A DNA stretch of 64,000 nt from Adiantum capillus-veneris. Its lineage: Eukaryota; Streptophyta; Polypodiopsida; Polypodiales; Pteridaceae. This document shows positions 20,908 to 33,699 of this stretch, piece after piece (position 1 is the stretch's first letter; the number at the start of each line of letters is the position of its first letter). The stretch is from contig CM043942.1 in assembly GCA_014529385.2 (NCBI GenBank), positions 31,026,969 to 31,090,968 of the forward strand. The letters run 5' to 3'. The notes under the pieces were generated by a model. It was given only the letters and a program-made list of their open reading frames with translations. It did not search any database and was not told the DNA's origin. Made by a program: the position numbers and the translations under genes.

Positions 20908-23900
20908 ATGATTTTACACTTTATTTGTGCCTTATACACATTCTCTGCCTTCTCTTTTTGTCATTTTCTTTCCCTCAAGTATTCTTCCTCCTTGTCTGTC
21001 TCAAACATGACAGCTATAACTATGCTTTCATGGACGATTAATGGTGCTCAAGTGGACTATAGAGTTTCATTACAAAATGGAGAGCTTCTATTGAGTGAAT
21101 ATTTTCTTCAAAGCCTATTGCCTCCTTCTATTGAGTTTGAAGGGTTGCAAATAGTCATTCAAACATGGGGTTCTGTGTCTAAGGTCAATGTGTTGCCAAG
21201 ATGGGATCATGAAAATCAGAAGCATTACCTTCTTGACCATACTCTGTCCTCAGCTTACCACATTCTACATTTGGATGACTATGTTTATGTGTTTGACAAT
21301 TTAGAAACAAGTGAAGATGTCGGTGATGATTCTGTGTATGCTACACCATGTAACAAAATTTTGACTCCATTACATTTAAATGTTGATATTGACAAAGATA
21401 CAGATGCAGTTGTTTTGGAGAAAGTGGAACTAACCAGGTCACCAAAACCCTTTCTAGACACACAAGTTTGGGTGGAGCAAACAATGCATGAGTATTCAAA
21501 GGATACATCCATCATTTCATGGATGTATCCTTTGTCTTTCATGGATGAAAGACAAAGGTAAATCGTGCAGGTTGTCGAAACTTTTAGATATTTGTGGACC
21601 TTCCAAAAAGGTTGATGAGCTCCCAGAGGTTTATAATGGCAATGTTTGTTTCGAGCTTCCTCCAATTCACCACAATAAAAGGATGCTCGGTATGGAGCAA
21701 AAGTACGACGATCACCTTTGGTCTCCACCAGCATCAACCAACATGGCCATAGATTGCATTGTGCATATGAGTTATTGTCTTGGAAGTCTGCAATGTTGCA
21801 GAGAGACATGCCCTTTTTACCTTGGTGAAAGGAGATACAATGATGCCTTCTTTCATGGACATTTGGACAAACAAATCAGCATGGGCTATCTTGCTAGCGA
21901 AGGTAAATCTAAAATAACTTGCCACTATTGTGACAAAACTGTCACTTGTTCAAAGATTTGTAAGTGTATGATCTATTATGTGATGCCAAAGGAAACAACA
22001 ATAACACGTTTGGTGATCCATCTGGGAGTGCATGACCACAATGTTCAGTCAAGTGCTCGAAGGGCAACTCTTGAAAAGGTGAGAAATCTTGTGAAAACAG
22101 TTTTAAAGATTGAGAAGGGGGGTCCTAGAAAAGTACAAATGTTAGTTTCTCATCAAATGCTATTCCAATATTTGACTAAAGAAGATGATTTAGAACCCAC
22201 TGATGTAGAGATTAACCATTTTATTGACAAAAGGATGCCACTTGTTTACAATAGGGGTTTCAAAAGCATTGCATGAAATGATAAAGATAAAGAGGGTCAG
22301 GTTTTTGGCCATGGATATGACAATATACTATTGCTACAAAAACGGTCTGTTTTTCCATTCTTTCACGGAAGTAGTTTTCCAGGCTAGGGTGGACCTAACA
22401 ATAAATGTTACGTATTCAAAATGTCCATGAAAGGGACTGCTTCTGGAGTTGAACTAGTCAATCAAATGAGGCAAGGAGGGACATGATATTTGAGTAGTGC
22501 TTGGGTGCACTTTGATCATACCCATCGGATTGAAGGATGGGAAATTATGCCCTGCTCAATTTATGATCCTGGGTAAGTGATTTTATAAAAATATGTTAGG
22601 TATCATATTTTGATATAAGTCACCTTTTATTACTTATTTGTTGTATGTGTACATCACGCAAGCATTGCAGGTGATTGCAATATTTGAATGTAAAGAAGAA
22701 GACAAAGAAACACAAATCTTGTTTTGGAGAAATTTAAACACAGTTATGGAGAGGTGCGATCATGAACCGACAGAATTTGCTGGATTTATGTCTATGAAGT
22801 CGAGGCTAATTGGTTGGAAATACAAGTTGTATACAATGGAGGACAACATAAGTAATGGAGGGGAGGGAGCGCTCGTGTCTTTTCCATTGGGAGTAGAGTC
22901 TACACAAACACACTAGCAAACATGTCGCTTCAGATAGGCAAATGCATCACATTGAAATGTGTGAAGCATAGTGCTTAATGAGGCCTCCCTTCTAGCTTCC
23001 ACAATACAAGAATGGTGGGTGAAAAATGTGACATGGCATAATAAAAAGGCTTTAGAGATATGGTTTAATTGGTGGGACCAACGGATTGTCCTTTAGGGAA
23101 GCTCTAAGACAATGGTATATCAATCTTTTCTTTGATTCATATAAAATACACAAAAATAGAGATTAATATATATATGGTTTTTATTGTATTGTATTTAAAG
23201 GTCATCAAGAGTCCATGGGAAAAAGCTCAAATTCCAAGCATAAACTTGTCAAAGAGCATACATGCAAGTTGGCTGGTAGGTGAAGGTGGTAACACAAAAT
23301 ATCACTTTATAATGCATATGTCAGTGACGTTTTGAATGCATATATTGAATGTGCAAAACGATTGGGATACACCACATGCAGATACATGGGAATGGGCCCT
23401 TCCATAGAAGCAATGATGGCCAAATCCAAACGTAGAGAATCTCCGAAACCAACTCTAATGCGAGTACATTGAAAGGCTTGGTTGCTGGTATTCATTTGTA
23501 TGAGGAGTGTATGATGGAAGGTGACAAGGAGACTATACAACAAAAGAAGAAAACTAGTGCAGTCAGTACAAGCTCACATAAATATGGATATGTAATGGAA
23601 ACAAGGCAGCACAAAACCAGAGGGAGACCACGAAGTATACATTTTGATAGTGGGGATAATGAAGAGGTATATGTTTTCACTGACAATGAAGCAGGAGAGA
23701 GCATTCTAGTGCAGCTAGGGGAGAATTTATCAAGGTGTATTCAAGAGGTCAAAGTTGCACACAAAAAATGGGCACTATGAAGGATTTGATCCAATTGCGT
23801 GAGGAAATGTTTTGGAATGCAAGGGAAGAAAAGTTGTGGTCACAAATTACAGATCCGTTAAGTGGGAATGGATGCTTCACGTTTTTGGTTTGAGAGAACT

Positions 23901-24116
23901 TTTAAAGACAAGACAATTGCACAATGGATATGGTTCTGCAATTATGAATTTATAAGCCACACACAAAAAGTACAGAGGCAAGTTAAATTCTCACCTGTCG
24001 TTCCTACATTCTGGCTAAAAATGGCTTCAAGTCAACATGTTTCTGTCCAAATGTATATATTTTTTGCCAAAACCCCCAACATAGAGATAGTAGAGAGTTG
24101 TTCTCTTTGTAAATAA
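20908..24116 (+). pseudogene. MULE-like zinc-finger transposase pseudogene with introns
   Basis: Broken plus-strand frames add up to a long protein. In order: an N-terminal region (HYLLDHTLSSAYHILHLDDY), a Cys/His cluster at 21790-22030 (QCCRETCPFYLGERRYND, CHYCDKTVTC, CKCMIYYVMPKETT, LVIHLGVHDHNV), then IKRVRFLAMDMT and FHSFTEVVFQARVD, SSAWVHFDHTHRIEGWEIM, VIAIFECKEEDKETQILFWRNLN, MEGRERSCLFHWE, EWWVKNVTWH, WFNWWDQRIVL, and a C-terminal RGRPR AT-hook-like motif near 23620. A likely intron (GTAAGT near 22573 to TTGCAG near 22669) lies before VIAIFE. The zinc cluster, spaced acidic residues and FHW segment suggest a Mutator-like or related DDE transposase. Stops occur near 22275, 22910 and 23100. 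The superfamily is not certain. Confidence 0.5.
21498..21558. repeat. Two overlapping perfect inverted repeats
   Basis: First: 15-bp arms 21498-21512 and 21519-21533 with a 6-base loop. Second: 14-bp arms 21529-21542 and 21545-21558 with a 2-base loop. The right arm of the first overlaps the left arm of the second. They sit where the pseudogene changes frame. Confidence 0.9.
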
Positions 24117-24286
24117 CACTACAAGTATTAAAGTGATATTAAAAAAGACAACTTTCAACTCACTTTTCATATACGTACTATGTCAAAGAGAGTACAAAAT
24201 GAGGACCAAAATAGGTACCTTCACCATTTTGCATTGACTGTGTGTTTCTTGATTAATCAAGGCCTGAATGCCAATCAAGACATAAT

Positions 24287-25118
24287 TTAGCCCTTGAAAA
24301 GACCTAAAAACATACAACAAAGATGTACATTAAAATTACCTGGACTTGATTTGAAAAAAATAGCTAGGCTCATTTGCCCCTCATCATGCATAGTTGACTC
24401 GCTTGGATAACCACTTTTTTTGCACACTCCTTCTACAATTGAACCGGATTTTTGGATGTGGGTCTTTGATTTGACATGTTCAATGATGCACTGTTTGAGA
24501 GATCCTGTCTTTGGGAACAAGGGGATCCACTTGCCATCGCACTTGATGAAGACCTTGGAGAGCACATTGTAGTCCTCAATTGTTTCAAGAACCAAGTCAA
24601 ACCCCAAGCTTTTGTATTCTCCAAATGCAATGACCTCTTCCATTGCTTTGTCTACCCTAGCTTTGTTTCTTGTGATAGCCTCCTCCTCCATGCTGTCGTG
24701 TGTGGTGATGAAGTGCCACTAGCATGGGTCACTGCTCGCATATGTCCCCTGATCAATGTGAGATTTCAAATAGTTGTATGGTATCCGCCCCTCCTTGACC
24801 ATATGCACTCTCACAATCCTCACACCAAATTTTAAAAAATGACTTTCCCTCCTTCTTCTTTGACATAAGCTCAAAGCTATCATTACGGACCTTTAACTGA
24901 AGCTTCTCCTTTGCATGCACTATGTCTCTCTGCCAGTTCTTCACCTTAGAGTGAGTGGCAAGGACACTCTTCAACCAATACCATGCATGCCTCTCATTCA
25001 GATTGTCCTTTGAAGTATTGGACCTGGATCCTTCTATCTCTTTTGAAGACTTTGAAAATTTCATCACCACATCAGTTGATGCACCGCTACTATCGACACA
25101 TGGATGCTTTAAGGGCAT
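24287..25118 (-). CDS. Hypothetical transposon protein with a degenerate zinc-finger-like motif
   Basis: Two minus-strand open stretches: 24753-25118 (ERHAWYWLKSVLATHSKV, LQLKVRNDSFELMSKKKEGK, KIWCEDCESAYGQGG) and 24287-24691 (VLSKVFIKCDGKWIPLF, LKQCIIEHVKSKTHIQKSG, GQMSLAIFFKSSPG). The CxxC and C-x-EH-xxx-KTH pattern suggests zinc binding, and the SLAIFF segment after it looks like a short linear motif. A disruption near 24700-24750 separates the two. No function recognised. It converges on the transposase-like pseudogene and may be part of the same transposon. Confidence 0.3.
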
Positions 25119-25199
25119 TTCATTATCGACCTTGTACTATATTATGAACTTGTTGTTGGTGACCTCCCACATCTCTTCACTTCTTATTTTTGATAAATA

Positions 25200-25908
25200 G
25201 AAAGCATCCTTGGTACTCCTAGAAAAATATAGTTCCCTGAAGCTAGTCCTCTAGAGTTTATCTCCTTTCTCATGGTCTTTATATCTTCCACTCTCCCTCA
25301 AAAACACAAAACCTAGCACATTTTTATGCCCTTATCCCCCATCCAAGACAATCACAATCTCCTTCATGTATTTTGTAAAGAAAGGTTTCTTTGCAATATT
25401 TAAACGATACATACAACACATCTCTCTCTCTCTCTGTCTGTCTCTCTCTCTAGGATTGTATAAGCACCTAAGAATTTCAATGAACATATAAATTTGGCGC
25501 TTGACAATTGGACATGAATGAGGATATATAAACCAAAATTCAAAGTGAAATAATACATGGTAAGTGTTTTAAGAGATAGAGAAGGATAGAGCTTGAGCTC
25601 TTGCAAGTACACACAAAGATTGAGACAAAAGCCTATATTTCTTCTTCTTCACTAACTCAAGATAAGAGGACTACTAAACATAAGGGGAAAGTAAAACATA
25701 AAAGGAAAATAGTACAATGATCTATTGTGAACCTCTAGTGAGTAAGGTGAGTAGATAAGTGTGCCATCACTCCGGTAGGTAGACCAACTTGATGTAGTAC
25801 AATTGTAGTATCACTAGCAAAGATATGCGTATCCACCACACGCAAATGATGATGATTATCAGTTGTAGTCATCCAAGAGTTTTATATGTTGAACTTGATA
25901 TCTCAACA
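25200..25908 (-). mobile_element. 3' LTR (partial) of a minus-strand copia element
   Basis: On the minus strand the LTR starts TGTTGAGATATC at 25908, directly after a polypurine tract (GAAGGGGAG, 25911-25919). The far boundary is not resolved. It contains short CT tracts at 25421-25452. Confidence 0.55.
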
Positions 25909-26463
25909 CTCCCCTTCAAGCTCATTGACATCACCCATATGCCAAGCATCACTTGAAAACATTGTAGCTTCTCCACTCCAAGGGCCTTTGTGAATATGTC
26001 AGTAACCTGCTCATCCATCGCCACGCACTCAAGGTCGATGTTTCTTCCTAATATATTGTCTCTCAAGAAGTGGTAGTGCACTTCAATGTGCTTTTTCCTT
26101 TCATGAAACATTGGGTTTTGTGCCAATTGTATGCTCATAGTAGATGACAACCGGCCTCTGTGACTGTACTCTAAAGTCGTGAAGTAGCAATCCCACCCAT
26201 GCTACATCACATGCTGCCTACTACAACACCCAGATACTCTGTCTTTGTACTCAAAAGAGAAACCATAGGTTGCTTCTTCCTGCTCCATGTGATAGTAGCA
26301 CTCCTAAGTGAGAACATAAATCCACTGGTAGACCTGAGATTGTATGTACTACCATCCCAATACACATCTGTGTATCCATAGAGTTGAAAATTCACATCAA
26401 CCCTTTAAAAGAGTGCATAATCCAAAGTAGCACTCACATAGCACAAAGTGTGCCTCACCTCAT
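25909..26463 (-). pseudogene. Copia RNase H
   Basis: Minus-strand reading: ATLDYALFKG, QLYGYTDVYWDGSTYNLRSTSGFMFSL, TITWSRKKQPMVSLLSTKTEYLG, then IQLAQNPMFHERKKHIEVHYHF, EQVTDIFTKALGVEKL. This is the RNase H end of copia pol. Frameshifts at about 26150-26210 break it. Repeat S (26498-28135) separates it from its RT at 28137-28730. Confidence 0.8.
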
Positions 26464-26497
26464 GTCATAAAATCTAATATCTAATATCTAACCAACC

Positions 26498-28135
26498 CAA
26501 ATGATTTTCTCATATTAAATTGATCACTTAATGTGGGAGAATAAACTGGAACAAGTGTTAAGATATAGACATGTGCTTATAGATCTATCTCAACACGGGG
26601 CCAATGGTAAAGGGGCCCAAATTAGAGATGGTCTATCAAAGAGCAAGGCTAACAAATGGAGCATAAGACCTTAGGGTTATCTTCATTGAAGACCTCCAAT
26701 AATGTGTGTAAAAGTCCTTTGACCTTAGGTAAGCTAGGGCTGAGCTTGAGGCACGGGAACCCGACCCGGCTCGAGGTGCTTGTCATGCTTGTCATGCTTG
26801 ATGACTAAGGTTCTTGAGGTGCTTGATGATTGAGGTGCTTACTTATTGAGATGCTTGAGGTGCTTGACATGCTTGAGATGCTAGTGTTGCACTTGAGGTG
26901 AGAACCTAACCCAAGCTTAAAGTGCTTATGAGCCAAGCTTGTGGTGGGAACTGGGCCTATGCATGAGGGGCTTGAGGTGTCAAAAAGTCAAAGATTCAAT
27001 CCCTACAAGGAGGGGGCGAGCCCTACATGAGGGGGGATGAGAGAGAACACCCACACACTCACACAAGGCATGCATGGTACAAAGAAAGCAAAAGGGACAC
27101 TTATCAAGTTCCTCCTCATGTTGCCCTCATGGTGTGCCTGAAGCCTATTGGTTGGCCACCCAAGGGGTCCAATAATAATTTAGGAGATTTAATTAATTGA
27201 TTTAGCATTTATCTAGCCCTCTCTCTCAAAAGGGAAAGGGGGACACTTGTCTCAAGGCTACCCTTGCTCCTTGTAATGCCTCCTGCTTGTGATTGGCTAG
27301 GCCTGGAGGGGTCCAATGAGCTTCAAGCATGAGCTACAAGGGGGGGTCGACCCAAGCAAGCTAGGGGGTTGATTAGGGGGTATACTCACCCACACACACA
27401 CTCACAAACACTCTCATTGTGTGCTATGCAAAGTGCAAGAGCTCCCTCTCCTTCTCCAAGCAAGTAGAGGTTGAGAGCCTACACCAACACTCTTGGATAT
27501 GGAGTGCAAATCCAGCCAAGAGCCATGCTTCAATGCTTAAGCTTGCCATCTCCTTCTTCTTCATTACTATGGTATTATGTATGCTAGCAACAAGAGTTAT
27601 GAAAAGTGAGGAACTAATTCTTTCTCCTACGAAATGTTTCTTCTTCCTCTTCCCTACCCTCATTCCCTGCTAGCTCTCTCCACCTTCGAAGGTGTTTGAG
27701 GTCTTGGGACTGAGGCTTGGGATAGTTAAAGCTTTCTTCAAGTTTATGATATATTTGTGATGCATGAATCTTTCCATATTCATTGCATCACCTAGGTCAC
27801 AAGGAACACAAAGATTGTATTGTAACAATTCTCTCTTAATGGGAGAAATCATAATACAAATGCCTATTGGAGGGGGGACCGGCTCCACATAAATCCGGTC
27901 CTCAACTGTTGTCATGTTCTCTAAATTCTCTCTCTTGCAAAAGTATTGTTCATGCCAAGTTAACTAATTGCTATGATTATGTTGCTATCTTCAATTATGT
28001 TCACCTGCTATGCTCACAAAGTCATTTCTCAAAATTACTCTCATTAATTTCCGCTACTCTCAAATTAAATAGGCCAATTTCATTACACCGCATCCAAGTG
28101 TGGTTTCCTAGGAGACTGCGTAAATTGACTCACTA
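26498..28135 (+). repeat. Dispersed repeat S, copy 1, inserted in copia pol
   Basis: Starts AATGATTTTCTCAT and shares with 54181-55745 several landmarks in the same order: a GATGAGAGAGAA block, GGGGTCCAAT-type segments, GGAGAAATCATAATACAAA and GGAGGGGGGACCGGCTCCA. No coding frame recognised. It separates RT and RNase H of the same copia, so it is an insertion. Termini and target duplication are not resolved. Orientation is arbitrary. It could be a long LTR or a non-autonomous element. Confidence 0.65.
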
Positions 28136-28136
28136 A

Positions 28137-28730
28137 TCCAATCGTCATGTAGATCAAGTCTCGACGTGAGATAGTCAAGTAGATCAAGTTTCCCACAATC
28201 TTCCTATACATGGTAGCATTCTCAAACACTTGACCTGCATCATTTCCCAACTTCAAGTTCTAATCTAAGGGCATTTCAATTGTCTTACAATTATCCATAC
28301 CATACTTTTTGAACATGTCCAAAGCATGTTGTCTTTGTGACAGCCATATACCCTCTTTTGTGCAAATAATTTCAATGCCCAAAAGATACCGCAAGTCTCC
28401 CAAATCTTTCATCTCAAACTACTGCATAAATGGAGCATGTACACCCTCTACTTCAACCACATTATCGCCTCTAACAATCAAATCATCCACAAAAATGCAT
28501 ATTACCACAATTCCTGCCTCATTCTTTTGCACAAACAATGAATGGTCTACATTAGACATCTCAAAGACCAATGAAATGAGGAATGCCATAATCCTCTCAT
28601 ACCAAGCTCTAGGTGCTTGCTTCAACCCATACAACAGTTTCTTTAGCTTGCATACAAGGTCACCTAGCCTTATATTTGCATAACCTTGTGGCTTCTCCAT
28701 ATACACAATTTCCTCCAGTACAATTAGCAT
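28137..28730 (-). pseudogene. Copia reverse transcriptase (C-terminal half)
   Basis: Minus strand: MEKPQGYANIRLGDLVCKLKK, LYGLKQAPRAWYERI, VVICIFVDDLIVRGDN (intact V-D-D), then after a stop FEMKDLGDLRYLLGIEI, GIWLSQRQHALDMFKKYGM, YRKIVGNLIYLTISRRDL. The N-terminal half is missing right of 28730. Confidence 0.8.
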
Positions 28731-29986
<1,256 letters not shown>

Positions 29987-30061
29987 TGCAATGAAATGAA
30001 TCCATCCAAGCACATAGATTTCATTTTTGGCATACTTGTGCTTGTGTAAAGAGGTATACAA

Positions 30062-30960
30062 TGGCTAGGAGAGTCTCCTAAGCTAAGGCCCCTCTATTAG
30101 CACCATGGGGGAAAAGGGTATTAAAAAGTACAATGGGGAAGTAAGTCACACCAGGCAAACAAATTTAAGGGGTTACCTAATGAAAAAATGTTTATGGTTT
30201 GTTATTAGCACAGCACTAGAACAACAAGCCACACCCGATGGAGAACATACTAGGGCATCTACACTCATAGCAAGTGCACAAAATTTGGCCAATGACAAAC
30301 AAACATTAGGAATCATCATCACCTCCTTGCATGACAACTATGTGCATTTCATAGACGAATGTAAGCATGCACATGAAGCCTGGCATGTTCTAGAAAGCAA
30401 TTTTGGGACCAGGGCCAAAAGAAGTAAAGCTAGTCTCAAAAGACAACTTTGCAAGATCATATGACTGAAGGGGAGGACATTGCTAGCCTAGTAAATAGGC
30501 TTAAGAGCATTGTCATGCAGCTCACTTACATCCAGGTCCAAGTACCAGAAGATGATAAAGTAGCCACACTATTAAGTGCACGTCCACCCTCATATGACCA
30601 CTTAGTCACAATTCTTGAAGAAAAAGAACCCGCTCCAACTTTCCAAGATGTCATCAGCTCAATCCAAGAAGAAGAAAGAAAGCAGAAACATTCATTAACA
30701 TCATCGGGAGGGTATTTTGTCATGACATCCTCATGGGGAAGATATTCACCATCAACATTATTAACTGGAAGAAAGTGTTATGAATGGGACACGTAGCAAA
30801 AGACTGCTACACAAACAAACCTTGCAACAAATGCGGTAAGAAAGGACACCCTCCTTTTTGATGCTACTCAAATGTGGGAAGTAGCAGTGGAGAAAGCAGC
30901 AGTAGCAGAAGCAACATCAGAAGCTATGTAACATTTAATGCACTAGTAACTTGTGTGTAG
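30062..30960 (+). pseudogene. Copia gag
   Basis: Reads YLMKKCLWFVIST, DKQTLGIIITSLHDNYVHFID, AHEAWHVLESNFGTRAKRSKAS, then in another frame LVNRLKSIVMQLTYIQVQVPEDDKV, LSARPPSYDHLVTILEEKEP, FQDVISSIQEEERKQ, as in copia gag. Two zinc-knuckle remnants follow (GHVAKDCYTNKPCNKCGKKGH) after a frameshift near 30787. The single frameshift at about 30450 and stops near 30795 and 30860 inactivate it. Confidence 0.8.
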
Positions 30961-31029
30961 CGGAAATTGATAACATAGTGAGCATTTCATTAAGAACAAA
31001 TTCCTAATGAGCTTGGATCATTAAGAACA

Positions 31030-31420
31030 AATTAAGAGCAACTTGGATCATTGTGTGTATACAAAGAATTTTAGAGGTGGGAAGTTTATCATCCTAATGT
31101 TGTGTATTGATGACATGCTGATTGCAAGTGCTAACATGTAGGATATCAAAGACCTGCAAGAAGAGTTTTCTAATTCTTTTTCAATGAAATATTTAGGTTC
31201 TGAAAATCAGATACTTGGTATGAAGATATCAAGGGACACGGAGAACAAGACACTAAATCTATCTCAAGAGGATTACATCAAGACGGTACTAGAAAGGTTT
31301 GCAATGCAAGATGCAAAATTGGTTTCTACACCTTTTGCTAGTCACTTTAAACTAACCAAGGATATGTGTCTAAAGGCACTAAGGTGGTGTCGGGCGGGCA
31401 ACAAGAGAGGCAACCTCTAA
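31030..31420 (+). pseudogene. Copia RT fragment fused to repeat R
   Basis: Nearly the same sequence as 2727-3120: HCVYTKNFRGGKFIILMLC, IDDMLIASANM with a stop, LKYLGSENQILGMKISRD, LNLSQEDYIKTVLERF, LVSTPFASHFKLTKDM. It joins repeat R at the same junction as the other copy, so the two are duplicates of one chimeric unit. Confidence 0.8.
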
Positions 31421-31834
31421 ACACCCCTCAAGGCTCCTATGCTACTCAATGGGGGTTGGGGCAACCACAAGCAAGAAAAATCAACAATGAACCCACAACC
31501 AAACAAGTGAAGGGGCACCACCTATTTATGGGATGAGAACTAGGACGCAAGAGAGATTTTGTCACAACCAAGAGGAGTTGCAACAAAACACACACAAAAA
31601 ATCTCACATCAAGACACACACAAAAAATCTCACATCAAGACACACATCAAATGGCACAAGAGAGAGTCAAAGCAAAGGGAAGAAAGAGAGAGAGGAATGG
31701 AGTTTGGGCAAATACATGATTGAAAACTTGCAAGGTAAGGTTGTATACTATCACACTATCACGGAGCTAGCATAAACTAAACCAATAATTAGTGAATGGT
31801 AAACATTGCTAGCACACACACATTGTCTTAGGGT
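31385..31834 (+). repeat. Dispersed repeat R, copy 3
   Basis: Same order of landmarks as copy 1, with a small internal tandem duplication of AAAAATCTCACATCAAGACACACA at about 31597-31645. It ends at GTCTTAGGGT and is followed at once by copia RNase H. Confidence 0.7.
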
Positions 31835-32436
31835 AGGTCAGCAGATTTATGCATAGCCCAGGGTCTAAGCATTGGCAGGCTGTCAAGAGGATTTTCCGCT
31901 ACCTTAGTGGCACTTTACATCTTGGCTTGTTTTATCCCAAGGGGGGATCATTACCGCCAGACTTACATGCTTTTTCGGACTCAGATTGGGCTGGTTGTTT
32001 TGACACGAGAGTGTCCACAAGTGGTTTTTGTTTCATGCTTGGCAGTTCATGTATATCATGGTTGAGCAAGAAGCAACCTACTGTGGCCACTTCGAGTTGT
32101 GAGGCTAAGTACAGAGCAGTCTTCACAGCTACGGTTGAGTGTGTATGGCTCAGACGCCTTATGGCTGATTTGGGTGTTGGACAGGACACTGCCAACACTA
32201 TCTACACTGACAGTCAGAGCGCATTGGAAGTTGCGAGGAACCCAGTTTTTCATGCTCGCACAAAGCACATTGAGGTGCATTACCACTTTGTCAGGGAGAG
32301 GCTCTCAGCAGGAGAGATCAGCTTGGCTTATGTGCCAACACAGGACAACCTTGCAGATCTTTTCACAAAGGCATTGTCTCGTGAGAAGCTTGAAGCTTTC
32401 CGCAAAGCTTTGGGCTTACTCCCCTTTGTGGACTAA
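31835..32436 (+). CDS. Copia RNase H domain, open to its natural stop
   Basis: About 195 codons are open. They read HSPGSKHWQAVKRIFRYLSG, HAFSDSDWAGCFDTRVSTSG, CISWLSKKQPTVATSSCEAKY, TIYTDSQSALEVARNP, TKHIEVHYHFVRERL, TQDNLADLFTKALS. Catalytic acidic residues (DSDWAG, EAKY in place of EAEY, TDSQSA) are in place. The sequence stops 75 bp before a polypurine tract and LTR, the normal end of copia pol. It is truncated at its N-terminal side by repeat R, so no functional enzyme is expected. Confidence 0.85.
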
Positions 32437-32511
32437 TCCTGTCCTCAGGGCATGGCACTTCCCTTTACTCATGTGCCAGCTCTCGTTCACCGCATCACTC
32501 CAGGGGGGATT

Positions 32512-32738
32512 TGTTACCATATACATGTGGTAGTGATGTGTGTGAACACACTAGGACCGCCGGGGCATTTTTTCCCTCTTTAGGAGGTTTTTTCCCCCGT
32601 GCATTGTATATACGCCCATCACTCTAGGGCTATCTATCTTTCCATTGCACAGTAAGTAACACACTCTCTATTGTGTGCCTTGAGCTTCCTTCGTCTTCTC
32701 CAAGCTGTGTGTGTTTCTTTGCAACCCTAATTCCAACA
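32512..32738 (+). mobile_element. 3' LTR of the copia element, 227 bp
   Basis: Starts TGTTACCATATACATG after the polypurine tract CAGGGGGGAT (32501-32510) and ends TTCCAACA. To its right gypsy G2 gag begins in mid-frame at GGTGTCAGACC, so this copia inserted into G2. The matching 5' LTR is not in the window. Confidence 0.8.
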
Positions 32739-33543
32739 GGTGTCAGACCTCCCATGGAAGACCCATGATGAAGCCTACAACAAAAAACTGTCATAACTAT
32801 GGTACTGATGACCATTGGAAAAACGAATGTCCAGAGCCTGACGAAAATGTCAAACCAATTGAAGCCTATTGCATACAATGTTGCAAAAAGGGAGGACACT
32901 TTCCAGAAGATTGTCCTAAAAGCCCTTTGAACAAGGGAATTACCATAGTAAACGTAGTCCAAGTGATGCCTAGTAGCTCATCAAAGAGTAAACCGATTGT
33001 CCCAATCAAGGTAATCACTAGAGCCCAGGCAAAGAAAAAGAAACACAACTCCTCTGATGATTCGGAAAATACGAAAGTTTCTTCTCAAAGAATCAAAAGG
33101 AAGAGAAAGCAAAGAAGCTAGCCCATAACAATTTGAAAGAAACTGGCAGTGAATTCAAGAAACAACCGTTAAATCTGGAGGATTCATTTTGGTTGATTAA
33201 ATTTTTGAGCCTATTAATGCCGCCTTGGAAGCCTACCAAACAGGACTTAAAGCAAGCCAAAACATGGAAAACAAGTGGAAAAACTATCCATCTCCAAACA
33301 TGGAAGCAGCTAAGCTGGAGGCTTATCAAAATTTGGTAAGAATCACGCAAGAAATGCTGGAAAAACAAAAGCCCAAGCTTGAAATTATTGCAAAACATGA
33401 AGAGCTTGTGGAAAAAGAAATGAAAGCAAAATCCGATGTGGTGGCAGAACCCCACCTTGAAACAAATGAACCAGAGCTCATATTGCCTGACAACAAAGAT
33501 GCCTTAGATGGAATTCCATTCATAGAGGAAGACTGGCCAGGAC
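32739..33543 (+). pseudogene. Gypsy G2 gag, C-terminal part (left of Pack element)
   Basis: Two zinc knuckles (CHNYGTDDHWKNEC with the second Cys replaced by Tyr, and CIQCCKKGGHFPEDC) are followed by VVQVMPSSSSKSKPIVPIKV and the basic ITRAQAKKKKHNSSD. The same order is found in G3 at 63270-63720. After a stop at 33120 it continues in another frame to GIPFIEEDWPG at 33542, where the transposon 33544-40032 splits a codon. Confidence 0.8.
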
Positions 33544-33631
33544 CCCGGGGGATTCACTATGGATTTCCGTATGGTAACACATGAGTGTACAAGAGGGGGG
33601 TTTTTAGAGGTCAGACATAAGCGTATACAAT

Positions 33632-33695
33632 AGGGGTAGCCCCCCATTATTTCATGCTCGTACCGTATGCATAAGGTACGGGGGGGCCTACCCCG
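33632..33695. repeat. Hairpin just inside the left end of the Pack element
   Basis: GGGGTAGCCCCCC (33633-33645) pairs with GGGGGGGCCTACCCC (33680-33694) with one bulge, and CGTACC pairs with GGTACG inside. Confidence 0.7.
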
Positions 33696-33699
33696 CGCC

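Noticed and set aside
21488-22276. Separate gene starting at the ATG in 21488
   Set aside because: The start lies inside the inverted-repeat insertion; the frame continues the upstream transposase-like pseudogene.
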